From contig OZ176050.1 in assembly GCA_964247055.1 (NCBI GenBank), forward strand, positions 6,324,001 through 6,388,000: a DNA stretch of 64,000 nucleotides, given 5' to 3'. Position 1 is the stretch's first letter. Each line of letters begins with the position of its first letter. The notes under the pieces are model-generated. The model saw only the letters and a program-made list of their open reading frames with translations, did no database searches and was not told the DNA's origin. This document shows, piece by piece, positions 53,854-64,000 of this stretch. The stretch is from Paragordius varius (Eukaryota > Nematomorpha). Made by a program: the position numbers and the translations under genes.

Positions 53854-56800
53854 ATGTGGCTATCCTTAAATGTACCTTGCCTTGCGCAAGTTATAATTTT
53901 TATCTTGATGCAAACAACATTGTCACTTAGGCCACAAGAAAATGAAAAACGAGACATTAAAACCATTAACGGCCTATGGAAATTTTCTATATCCCCGAAT
54001 ATGTCCATTGATAAATGGATAAGTCATGAGACATATATTCCTGTTCCTGCTAGTTATAATGATTTATTTTATGATTCTACTATACGAGATCTTATTGGTG
54101 TAACTTGGTATCAAAAAGACTTTAAAATTACGTCATCATGGAAATCGTAAAATTTTAAATATATTATCTAGAAATTTAGAAAATTATAAATTTATAATTA
54201 ATTTTGCCAGTGTCCATTATTTTTCACAAGTTTGGTTAAATAAACAATATTTAGGATCACATGAAGGTGGTCATTTGCCGTTTGAATTTGATGTTACATC
54301 TATTTTAAATACTAAAGGTAATTTTATTTATATTATAACCCCATTTTTGTAACTATGGTCAATTAATTTTATCCGCTTACATATTATGATTCCGATTTTA
54401 ATATCTTTTTTATTATTATAGATATCGATAAAATATACTTATGATTAAGGTTAATGACCGGTTTGACCTTTTATAAATAACCAATCCAATTATTTGAAAA
54501 CATGATTTTTACCAGTTATAATACATGTATAAATCTGTGTAATAAAAATGTAAAATTTTGGCTTTAAGTGAAATTTCTTGTACGCGGTTCATAATTAATT
54601 AGAATCAAAACTCATTCATGCCCAGAGCGTTTCAGAGCCCTTTTCAAATTGCTCGCAGAATTAAGCGCTACTCATTACAAAAGCATATCGTATGAGATAG
54701 TTTTTAGATAATGTATGGGCCCATTTTCATTTAATAATGGTAATAGGCATTTACGAATGTCAAGATTATACCTTTTTGAATAAGTCTTGGTTATCCTAAA
54801 ATCTATTACCTGCTCCCCTAATACTACGATTTTTGTCTAAGGCAGCCATCACCAAAAAATGACGGTCCACATAAAAATATATTGTGCCGTTTCACATATC
54901 AATATAAAATTTAAACCTTAAGCTTGTTTCGACTATAAAGTTTGAATGAGTTTGCAGAAGCACAAAAAGTATCTTGACTTTCATCTAATCAAACCAGACA
55001 TTTGATAAGAATTCAAAAAAGCCTATTAAAAAAACCGCCCAAAGATTTCTTTTACAATTATTATAAATTACAACTCTAAATTTGAATGATTTGTCGATCA
55101 GTTTCTTTTTTGATGCTAAACATCAGTAAATCTCATATAAACCCTTGTATCGTTTTGAAACAATTTTTAACGTATTATAGATTTGATCATGGCCGGTTTA
55201 TTTTATTTATGCATAGAATTATTTTGGCTTTTTTAATTATGGAGAGAAAACTAAGTAATTAATATCGAATTATAATACTTTTTTGCCGTTTGATTTCGGA
55301 TTACACTAGACAACAAATTTTTCTGCCACTCGAGTTTTTTGCATTTTCTGATATTTAGCATCATTCTAACAGTAAATCTGAAATAAAAATTAATACTCGA
55401 TGAAAGAATTTTGTATAATTTGATTTTTTTGATTATGCGCCCTCTTTATCAAAATTTTACTAAAAATTGTTTTTCTTTAAAAATATACTAGTAATTCCCA
55501 TTTGTAATATATGATTCGAAAGAGTATTAAAAACTCTATAAAATGCATACTAATATGTATTACATCGACAATTAATATTGAACACAAAGAGCGACAAACG
55601 CGCGAAGCGAGAGCACTTTTTTTTAATTATTATAATTTTAAAACTAATGGATGAAAATAGCTCAAACTTTATTTAGAGGGAGATGAATGTCCAAAAAAGA
55701 TAACACAAGAAAGTTTTTTTTGATTAAAACATTTTTTATTGCTTTTATGTCACTCAAAACAGCCATTTTTAAGTTTTTTGTTTTTTAAAAATTAGCATGT
55801 CATCAATATTAATAAATTTTCTTTACAAGGCTGATAATTTCGAAATTTAAAAGATAAAAACAAAGTTTAAGGTATTTTTGATATTTTATAGCCATTATGT
55901 AATAAATTTACAGTTATAACTATGCATTTTAGTATCCACGAGGTAAAATATTTATGATAATAATAATTTTTATTTAAAAAGCAAAACAAAAGCTTTTTCA
56001 AACATTTTTTTAAATTAAATACTAATATAACCCTAATAATTATATTATGATAATTTATATGATTTTCAAATTAGTTTGTCTGTGAAAATTCTTGACTTAT
56101 TTAAGGATTGAAAATTTCGACCATTTAAATCCAAATAACTTTTACATCCGGTTGATTTAAATGACTTACTACCATTTAAAAGATTCAGTTTTTTGCGCTC
56201 TTTCGAATGATATAAAATACATGGCTTCATATCTAAAACTTTAAATTTTCGAAATTTCGAGTCTAATGTTAAATCGGGGCCAAAAATTATCGATAAACTC
56301 TAATATAAAAAATTCTTCCATGCTAGACCAATTTTCTTTTCAGATATACTAATTATGTACTTTAATGAAATAAATTTTAAATTTACAAGAATGGCAGTTA
56401 AAAAAAGTTAAAATTTGTTGTCTAGTGTTATAAAGATGTAATGATTAATTTGTGGAATTTAGATTTTGATAAATATACACATTGCATAGAATTGCCTTGC
56501 GAGTCGCATGCGGCTGCAGTGTGTCCCGCTAGTATAATCCTACAAATAAAAATGGAATAATATAATACATATATTGAAAATTATTTTAAAAGCAAGGCTT
56601 CTAACCCGAACCTCCTGATATTATAAACAGTATCGAAATCCACCTACTTCTGTCTAAAAAACACCAGTTTCCCCTTTTTTATTTTTCAAAAAACAATCAG
56701 ATTCTGTTCCTAACCGTCCTGTGATTATCATAGTCCAACGCCTGGTTAAAATTTTTTTAGTATCTTATAATTTAAACTGATAGCGGGCCATAAATTCCTA

Positions 56801-58516
56801 GGCCAGCGGCATGCGGTTTGTATTTTAGGTTTTATAGAGACCAATGTCATTAAATTTATTATCGATTGATAATTACTAAATGTTTTAACTATTCGTCTTT
56901 CGATTGTACTGTTTCTCTTAGATTTGCAGTTATCGTATAACCAATCATCGTTTTTGCCAAGAAATCATCACACCGATTTAACATTGAATGTAGCTGAATT
57001 AAGATGGGTTTTTATTTTTGTTTTCCCATTGTATCTTCTTTTTTTAATGTCGCCTCAATAAGGTGGTCATTTGTTTAGTAGTGGGCCATTTTGAAGGGCC
57101 TCTCAGGTAATGAGCTTATTGTGGAGTATTGGATATCGTTTGGTGGTCTACGGTTTTTTGACTCTAAACAAGGGGTCAGGCACTGATTTTTTGGAGATCG
57201 AATATTAGCAAAATTACAAAGTTTGGGATTATGGCAACAATTAATTTTTATGTTTGCCTATTTTGATTACCTGTAGATTTTAAAAAGAAAACTGAATCGG
57301 AACCATATGATTAAAAACATTATAGCTGAAGTGCGAGACAAGATATAATATAAATGATGCAACGTTGGTTTAGGTTTTTTCGCCATAACATTAATATACA
57401 GCCGTCATCATGTTTTTCCAGCTAATTTGATAGCTAAATTATAAAATCGCTATAATTATATAATCTTTACGACTCTCTTGCGATCAAAACTCTATAAATT
57501 CTGTAGGTATCTTGGTATTTAAATAACATTTATAAGTATTTTACTTTTCTATTTTTTAAATTCTAAACAATACCCAAATATTATTCAGGAATGAATATTT
57601 TGACAGTTGCAGTTAACAATACATTGACAGAATTCACGATCCCTCAAGCTCAGTATACTCACAAATCTGGACAAAATCATGTATAATCTAATATAATTTT
57701 TAGAAAAAACCGCAAATTATATATGAAAATCTATTTTATTTTAACCCATTAAATATTATATATTGATTGCTACACTGATAATATTTATTTTAAGCCATAA
57801 AATACTTTATTAAACCTTTTTTAATATTTAACATTTTACAATGTTAAATATTTAATTTATTGTTTATTTTTGCAACATGGCCTCATTTTGTGTAATTACA
57901 CCAAAAATTATTCAAATCTAATTTTAGAAAAAATAGGTAACTGTCCATAAAATTTGTTATTTTTGGTAGTTTTTTGACAAATATTTTTTATATAATTATA
58001 GAAAAAGGCTAGAGTTGCCTATACACCCAGTGGGTTCACGGAAGATGTCTTGTTATTCGATTTTTTTAATTATGCCGGAATTCACCGTGATGTCACTTTA
58101 CAAAGGATACCCAAGACACATATTAAGGATGTAAATATCAGTTCCAACATGATTTCTTTTTATCCATCCAGTGCATCAATATCGATTTCCATTGATGTTG
58201 AAAACGATAATGGTAAAACATATTTTAGGCATTTATGTTATTAAAGACAATTTATTTAATGAAAATTTTGGAAATAGACCCGATGAACATTGTATGTCAA
58301 GTATACCTGTACGAAGACCCTGAGAAATCTATATACCCCCAAAAAATTATATCGAAATCAATATTAGATCCTATCTACCATGGACAGATTATAAATTTTA
58401 AAGGTGTTATAACTCTTGCTGATAATGTTAAACTTTGGTGGCCGTATACTATGGAACCTAAGGATGAAAAACCAGGATTTCAATATATGGCAAAGATTAT
58501 TCTAAAACAACACTAA
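53854..58516 (+). CDS. GUSB: Beta-glucuronidase, copy 1, 3'-truncated by the duplication
   Basis: 5' part of a lysosomal/secreted GH2 beta-glucuronidase gene. Exons: 53854-54146, 54172-54317, 57589-57680, 58002-58212, 58278-58513, then a TAA formed at the junction; predicted product 326 residues (full enzymes are about 650). A signal peptide precedes RPQENEKRDIKTINGLW. The GH2 sugar-binding domain shows PVPASYNDL, GVTWYQKDF, VWLNKQYLGSHEGGHLPFEFD, VAVNNTL and FDFFNYAGIHRDV; the Ig-like domain shows VKLWWPYTM. The TIM barrel with both catalytic glutamates is absent, so this copy cannot hydrolyse glucuronides alone. Intron 1 is 25 nt; the intron at 58213-58277 is 65 nt. Either a pseudogene, a source of a secreted N-terminal fragment, or a first promoter whose transcripts skip into copy 2. 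Confidence 0.88.
54147..54171 (+). other. 25-nt intron of GUSB copy 1
   Basis: GT...AG. Splicing in phase 2 gives SWKSNLENYKFIINFASVHY, in line with the [20 protein letters not shown] segment of human GUSB; unspliced, the frame stops at the intron's third base. The same intron is at 60364-60388 in copy 2. Confidence 0.8.
55304..56427. mobile_element. CACTA-type element in GUSB intron 2 (unit 1)
   Basis: A 1124-bp element from CACTAGACAACAAATTTT to its inverse AAATTTGTTGTCTAGTG, with a perfect 3-bp TTA target duplication (55301-55303 and 56428-56430). Termini and duplication size indicate the CACTA (CMC/EnSpm) superfamily. No transposase frame. Same family as the GLRX3 intron element. Confidence 0.85.
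56497..56820. repeat. hAT-like GC-rich inverted blocks (unit 1)
   Basis: GCATGCGGCTGCAGTGTGTC followed by CCCGCTAG on the left is partly mirrored by TAGCGGGCC and GGCCAGCGGCATGCGG on the right. Such blocks are typical of hAT subterminal regions, but the ends and target duplication could not be fixed. Confidence 0.35.
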
Positions 58517-58612
58517 ATTTAAATTGGGACCGTTTCCTTCAGTAGTTTTTTAAAAATATTAATTTTAATTTAGTCTGGGGTATTTAGATACTCCAATTTG
58601 AATCGAAGTGTT
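58514..58612 (-). mobile_element. MITE-A end fragment at the duplication junction
   Basis: The last 99 bp of the inverted MITE-A, truncated exactly at the junction. One of the palindrome C residues is changed (GATACTCC instead of GATACCCC). Confidence 0.85.
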
Positions 58613-59122
58613 AAGAGTGTCCTTAAAATCTTCAAGTTGGTCTTTGAACATTTAAAAGTGGTCCATTAACTTTTTAAGTTTGGATTTAACCATAAATTTT
58701 GCATTTATTAATTTTTTATCATTTTCTGACTTAATTTTCTTGATTTATTATATGTTTATTCATTTAAAATTAATATTTTTTATTTAAACCAATTTTTTAT
58801 ATCAAACTATTTTTATTCAATTTAACTATGATTTAATTTTAGATTTTAACTAAAAATTGTAATTAATAACCGCGAAAACCTGTATTTTTATCAATTAGCT
58901 GTTGAAATCTTATTAAAATTAATATTTTTATTAAAAAAATATACGGTTTCTGAATGATCAAAGGTTGATTTTGATTCAAAAGTTGGGTAAAATCATGAGA
59001 ATAGGTTACAATAAAATATATTAATACACGGTTTGATTGATAAAAGTCAGAAACTTTAAAAAAAAATTAAAGGACTATAATGTTTTCAAGGACCAACTTG
59101 AAGTGTAGGACACTCTTGAAGT
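58613..59122. mobile_element. MITE-B copy in duplication unit 2
   Basis: Duplicate of the element at 52407-52910, with scattered substitutions and small indels. Confidence 0.75.
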
Positions 59123-59152
59123 ACAAATGGTATATTTAATATATATTTTCAT

Positions 59153-59371
59153 CAGTCATAGTCACCATAAAAATTTTAAGGACCAAAAAATATTTTTCTT
59201 GTTTCAAGGGCCGTGCACCATATAATAGTGATAAATAATTTTAGCTGTATTACACAGTAAGTTATTTATAGCCCAAACATTACAATTAAAAATAAATTAA
59301 ATATTATAGGGCCATAAAAAATAACCTTTAGGGCTGCATGCGCTCAATAGACTGCGGTTAGAGCACCACTG
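59153..59371 (+). repeat. Repeat-C copy 3, hAT-like (unit 2)
   Basis: Duplicate of 52942-53160, nearly identical. Confidence 0.45.
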
Positions 59372-60070
59372 CTATATATCATTGATGCCAATATAATTAA
59401 GTTTATTTGATAGGATGATTATCCCCATAAAAGATGGTAGAAAATGGTTGCAAGAGGTTTTCTTGTATACACTCAGTCAAAACAATTAGTGACTGGATTG
59501 AAAAGGGCGTAGGCTAGATTATTTTAATTATTTTTTTTTGTATTTTAAGTCAAAATAATTCACCCAACTAATCAATATTTTGCAAAAGTATTATAAATTA
59601 TTTGAAATAAATTAGGACTTAACTATTTATAATTAAAAATTATAATCTAAAAGGATTGGTTACTTACGCATTGTTCCAATAATAATAATTCAATAAAATT
59701 TATTAATTAAGATGTCCAACTTAAATTTAATAACAAATTGCTCAAAATATATTCTTACTATAATTAAGCCAAAATTTTTTATACGAATTATACCTTGGTA
59801 AAAGGCATCGATCATAAAATATATTCTTATATAAAATATTAAGAAATCATTTAAATATGGATCACATCTTTTTTGAATTTACCACCCAAAAGCATTAAAA
59901 TTAATTTAATTTTTGACTACATCCACAAGGAAAAACGTCTAATATATAGTTGAGTTTATAACTAGAAATTTTAATTATAAAAGATTTTGATGTAAAAATT
60001 GGTTAAATTTTAAAAACTGATTTTAACATATGTTACCATTTACAGTTTGATTTAAATTTTAAAATAGAGC

Positions 60071-63000
60071 ATGTGGCTATCCTTAAATGTACCTTGCCTT
60101 GCGCAAGTTATAATTTTTATCTTGATGCAAACAACATTGTCACTTAGGCCACAAGAAAATGAAAAACGAGACATTAAAACCATTAACGGCCTATGGAAAT
60201 TTTCTATATCCCCGAATATGTCCATTGATAAATGGATAAGTCATGAGACATATATTCCTGTTCCTGCTAGTTATAATGATTTATTTTATGATTCTACTAT
60301 ACGAGATCTTATTGGTGTAACTTGGTATCAAAAAGACTTTAAAATTACGTCATCATGGAAATCGTAAAATTTTGAATACATTATCTAGAAATTTAGAAAA
60401 TTTTAAATTTATTATTAATTTTGCCAGTGTCCATTATTTTTCACAAGTTTGGTTAAATAAACAATATTTAGGATCACATGAAGGTGGTCATTTGCCGTTT
60501 GAATTTGATGTTACATCTATTTTAAATACTAAAGGTAATTGTATTTATATTAATTAGTAACCTCATTTTTGTAACTATGGTCAATTAATATTATCCGCTT
60601 ACATATTATGATTTCGATTTTGATATCTTAAATAACTACTCACACTCAGTATATTGTTAATTTTAAATTAAAAGTCGTCTATATTAAATATGAAAAAGTT
60701 TTTTTATTATAGATAGCGTTAACAAATACTTATGATTAAGGTTAGTGACCGGTTTGACCTTTTATAAATAACCACTCCAATTATTTGAAAACATGATAAT
60801 TATAAAAACATGTATAAAATCAATGTAATAAAAATTTAAAATTTTGGCTTTAAGTGAAATTTCTTGTACGCGGTTCATATTTAATTAGAATCGAAACTCA
60901 TTCATGCCCAGAGCTTTTCAGAGCCTTTTTCGAATTGCTCGCAGAATTAAGCGCTGCTCATGTTATTACAAAAGCATATCGTGTGAGGTAGTTTTTTGAT
61001 AATGTGTGGGCCCATTTCGATTTAATAATAGTAATATGCATTTACGAATGCCAAGATTTAACCCTTTTTTGATTTAAGTCTTGGTTATCCTAAATCTATT
61101 ACCTGGTCCTCTAATACTACGATTTTTGTCTAAGGCAGCCATCACCAAAAAATGACGGTCCACATAAAAATATATTGTGCCGCCTCACATATCAATATAA
61201 AATTTAAACCTTAAGCTTGTTTCGACTATAAAGTTTGAATGAGTTTGCAGAAGCACAAAAAGTATCTTGACTTTCATCTAATCAAACCAGACATTTGATA
61301 AGAATTCAAAAAAGCCTATTAAAAAAACCGCCCAAAGATTTCTTTTACAATTATTATAAATTACAACTCTAAATTTGAATGATTTGTCGATCAGTTTCTT
61401 TTTTGATGCTAAACATCAGTAAATCTCATATAAACCCTTGTATCGTTTTGAAACAATTTTTAACGTATTATAGATTTGATCATGGCCGGTTTATTTTATT
61501 TATGCATAGAATTATTTTGGCTTTTTTAATTATGGAGAGAAAACTAAGTAATTAATATCGAATTATAATACTTTTTTGCCGTTTGATTTCGGATTACACT
61601 AGACAACAAATTTTTCTGCCACTCGAGTTTTTTGCATTTTCTGATATTTAGCATCATTCTAACAGTAAATCTGAAATAAAAATTAATACTCGATGAAAGA
61701 ATTTTGTATAATTTGATTTTTTTGATTATGCGCCCTCTTTATCAAAATTTTACTAAAAATTGTATTTCTTTAAAAATATACTAGTAATTCCCATTTGTAA
61801 TATATGATTCGAAAGAGTATTAAAAACTCTATAAAATGCATACTAATATGTATTACATCGACAATTAATATTGAACACAAAGAGCGACAAACGCGCGAAG
61901 CGAGAGCACTTTTTTTTAATTATTATAATTTTAAAACTAATGGATGAAAATAGCTCAAACTTTATTTAGAGGGAGATGAATGTCCAAAAAAGATAACACA
62001 AGAAAGTTTTTTTTGATTAAAACATTTTTTATTGCTTTTATGTCACTCAAAACAGCCATTTTTAAGTTTTTTGTTTTTTAAAAATTAGCATGTCATCAAT
62101 ATTAATAAATTTTCTTTACAAGGCTGATAATTTCGAAATTTAAAAGATAAAAACAAAGTTTAAGGTATTTTTGATATTTTATAGCCATTATGTAATAAAT
62201 TTACAGTTATAACTATGCATTTTAGTATCCACGAGGTAAAATATTTATGATAATAATAATTTTTATTTAAAAAGCAAAACAAAAGCTTTTTCAAACATTT
62301 TTTTAGATTAAATACTAATATAACCCTAATAATTATATTATGATAATTTATATGATTTTCAAATTAGTTTGTCTGTGAAAATTCTTGACTTATTTAAGGA
62401 TTGAAAATTTCGACCATTTAAATCCAAATAACTTTTACATCCGGTTGATTTAAATGACTTACTACCATTTAAAAGATTCAGTTTTTTGCGCTCTTTCGAA
62501 TGATATAAAATACATGGCTTCATATCTAAAACTTTAAATTTTCGAAATTTCGAGTCTAATGTTAAATCGGGGCCAAAAATTATCGATAAACTCTAATATA
62601 AAAAATTCTTCCATGCTAGACCAATTTTCTTTTCAGATATACTAATTATGTACTTTAATGAAATAAATTTTAAATTTACAAGAATGGCAGTTAAAAAAAG
62701 TTAAAATTTGTTGTCTAGTGTTATAAAGATGTAATGATTAATTTGTGGAATTTAGATTTTGATAAATATACACATTGCATAGAATTGCCTTGCGAGTCGC
62801 ATGCGGCTGCAGTGTGTCCCGCTAGTATAATCCTACAAATAAAAATGGAATAATATAATACATATATTGAAAATTATTTTAAAAGCAAGGCTTCTAACCC
62901 GAACCTCCTGATATTATAAACAGTATCGAAATCCACCTACTTCTGTCTAAAAAACACCAGTTTCCCCTTTTTTATTTTTCAAAAAACAATCAGATTCTGT

Positions 63001-64000
63001 TCCTAACCGTCCTGTGATTATCATAGTCCAACGCCTGGTTAAAATTTTTTTAGTATCTTATAATTTAAACTGATAGCGGGCCATAAATTCCTAGGCCAGC
63101 GGCATGCGGTTTGTATTTTAGGTTTTATAGAGACCAATGTCATTAAATTTATTATCGATTGATAATTACTAAATGTTTTAACTATTCGTCTTTCGATTGT
63201 ACTGTTTCTCTTAGATTTGCAGTTATCGTATAACCAATCATCGTTTTTGCCAAGAAATCATCACACCGATTTAACATTGAATGTAGCTGAATTAAGATGG
63301 GTTTTTATTTTTGTTTTCCCATTGTATCTTCTTTTTTTAATGTCGCCTCAATAAGGTGGTCATTTGTTTAGTAGTGGGCCATTTTGAAGGGCCTCTCAGG
63401 TAATGAGCTTATTGTGGAGTATTGGATATCGTTTGGTGGTCTACGGTTTTTTGACTCTAAACAAGGGGTCAGGCACTGATTTTTTGGAGATCGAATATTA
63501 GCAAAATTACAAAGTTTGGGATTATGGCAACAATTAATTTTTATGTTTGCCTATTTTGATTACCTGTAGATTTTAAAAAGAAAACTGAATCGGAACCATA
63601 TGATTAAAAACATTATAGCTGAAGTGCGAGACAAGATATAATATAAATGATGCAACGTTGGTTTAGGTTTTTTCGCCATAACATTAATATACAGCCGTCA
63701 TCATGTTTTTCCAGCTAATTTGATAGCTAAATTATAAAATCGCTATAATTATATAATTTTTACGACTCTCTTGCGATCAAAACTCTATAAATTCTGTAGG
63801 TATCTTGGTATTTAAATAACATTTATAAGTATTTTACTTTTCTATTTTTTAAATTCTAAACAATACCCAAATATTATTCAGGAATGAATATTTTGACAGT
63901 TGCAGTTAACAATACATTGACAGAATTCACGATCCCTCAAGCTCAGTATACTCACAAATCTGGACAAAATCATGTATAATCTAATATAATTTTTAGAAAA
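60071..64000 (+). CDS. GUSB: Beta-glucuronidase, copy 2 (5' part, continues off the right edge)
   Basis: Second copy of the GUSB 5' exons: 60071-60363, 60389-60534 and 63882-63973, with intron 1 again 25 nt (60364-60388). The first exon encodes the same protein as copy 1; exon 2 differs slightly (ENFKF for ENYKF). The reading frame is intact through exon 3 (GMNILTVAVNNTL...KSGQNH), where the window ends in the following intron. This copy is the better candidate for the full-length enzyme because copy 1 lacks downstream exons, but the catalytic TIM barrel is not visible here. The 5' flank, MITE-B and repeat-C are duplicated with it, so both copies should have similar promoters. Confidence 0.85.
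61597..62720. mobile_element. CACTA-type element in GUSB intron 2 (unit 2)
   Basis: Duplicate of 55304-56427 with identical length, termini and TTA flanks, so it was carried along by the duplication and did not insert separately. Confidence 0.85.
62790..63113. repeat. hAT-like GC-rich inverted blocks (unit 2)
   Basis: Duplicate of 56497-56820. Confidence 0.35.

Larger units (their letters stand above)
52308..58513 (+). repeat. Tandem duplication, unit 1 (6206 bp)
   Basis: Starts inside MITE-A copy 3 and ends in the fifth GUSB exon, followed directly by the same sequence again from 58514. The unit carries part of MITE-A, MITE-B, repeat-C, the GUSB 5' flank and the first five GUSB exons with a CACTA element in intron 2. 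Confidence 0.95.
58514..64000 (+). repeat. Tandem duplication, unit 2 (continues off the right edge)
   Basis: Direct repeat of 52308 onward. Up to about 54900 the copies differ by many substitutions and indels, including about 60 extra bases near 60630-60700. From the CACTA element to the window end the offset is constant at 6293 and only a handful of bases differ. Confidence 0.95.

Noticed and set aside
58235-58277. Alternative coding start of the last GUSB copy 1 segment
   Set aside because: These bases are the end of a 65-nt intron; splicing at 58277 gives the in-phase join DNDPMNIVCQVYL.

Overview
This is very AT-rich nuclear DNA from an animal. The deciding gene is a complete Eph receptor (ephrin-binding domain, Cys-rich region, two fibronectin III domains, transmembrane segment, kinase-like domain, SAM domain), and every gene in the window is split by spliceosomal introns. 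Intron size is strikingly bimodal. AKAP17A, NSUN5 and beta-glucuronidase carry introns of only 22-26 nt, each fixed by reading frame and by alignment to the protein family, while other introns run from about 75 nt to 7 kb. Introns in the mid-20s of nucleotides are known from the simplified parasitic spiralians (dicyemids, and as I recall orthonectids). I suggest such a lineage as an inference only.

Layout: (1) 1-4481 holds a head-to-head pair, AKAP17A (minus, running off the left edge) and NSUN5 (plus), with start codons 30 bp apart; a 1.2-kb inverted-repeat transposon sits in an NSUN5 intron. (2) 4482-19724 is a long stretch without a recognisable gene; it holds a mariner transposase remnant and a foldback element whose arms are built of a 21-bp minisatellite. 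(3) 19725-40244 is the Eph receptor, 21 exons encoding 2082 residues, with a kinase-like domain that has lost its catalytic residues. (4) 40245-48492 is a transposon-rich spacer: a hAT element with a perfect 8-bp target duplication, a decayed hAT transposase, a 1.2-kb imperfect palindrome and two copies of a 570-bp MITE. (5) 48493-51618 is glutaredoxin-3 (GLRX3), with a CACTA-type element in its only intron. (6) 52308-64000 is a direct tandem duplication with a 6.2-kb unit. It carries the 5' part of a beta-glucuronidase gene (GUSB) twice. The first copy is cut off at the duplication junction; the second runs off the right edge.

The genes are unrelated housekeeping and signalling genes and form no pathway or operon. 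The main points of interest are the ultra-short introns, the Eph pseudokinase, the variety of inverted-repeat and foldback elements, the two CACTA insertions with matching target duplications, and the GUSB duplication whose junction itself creates a stop codon. I saw no rRNA, intact tRNA, CRISPR array or retroelement. Exon boundaries were worked out by hand from GT/AG sites, codon phase and remembered family sequences; no search was run.
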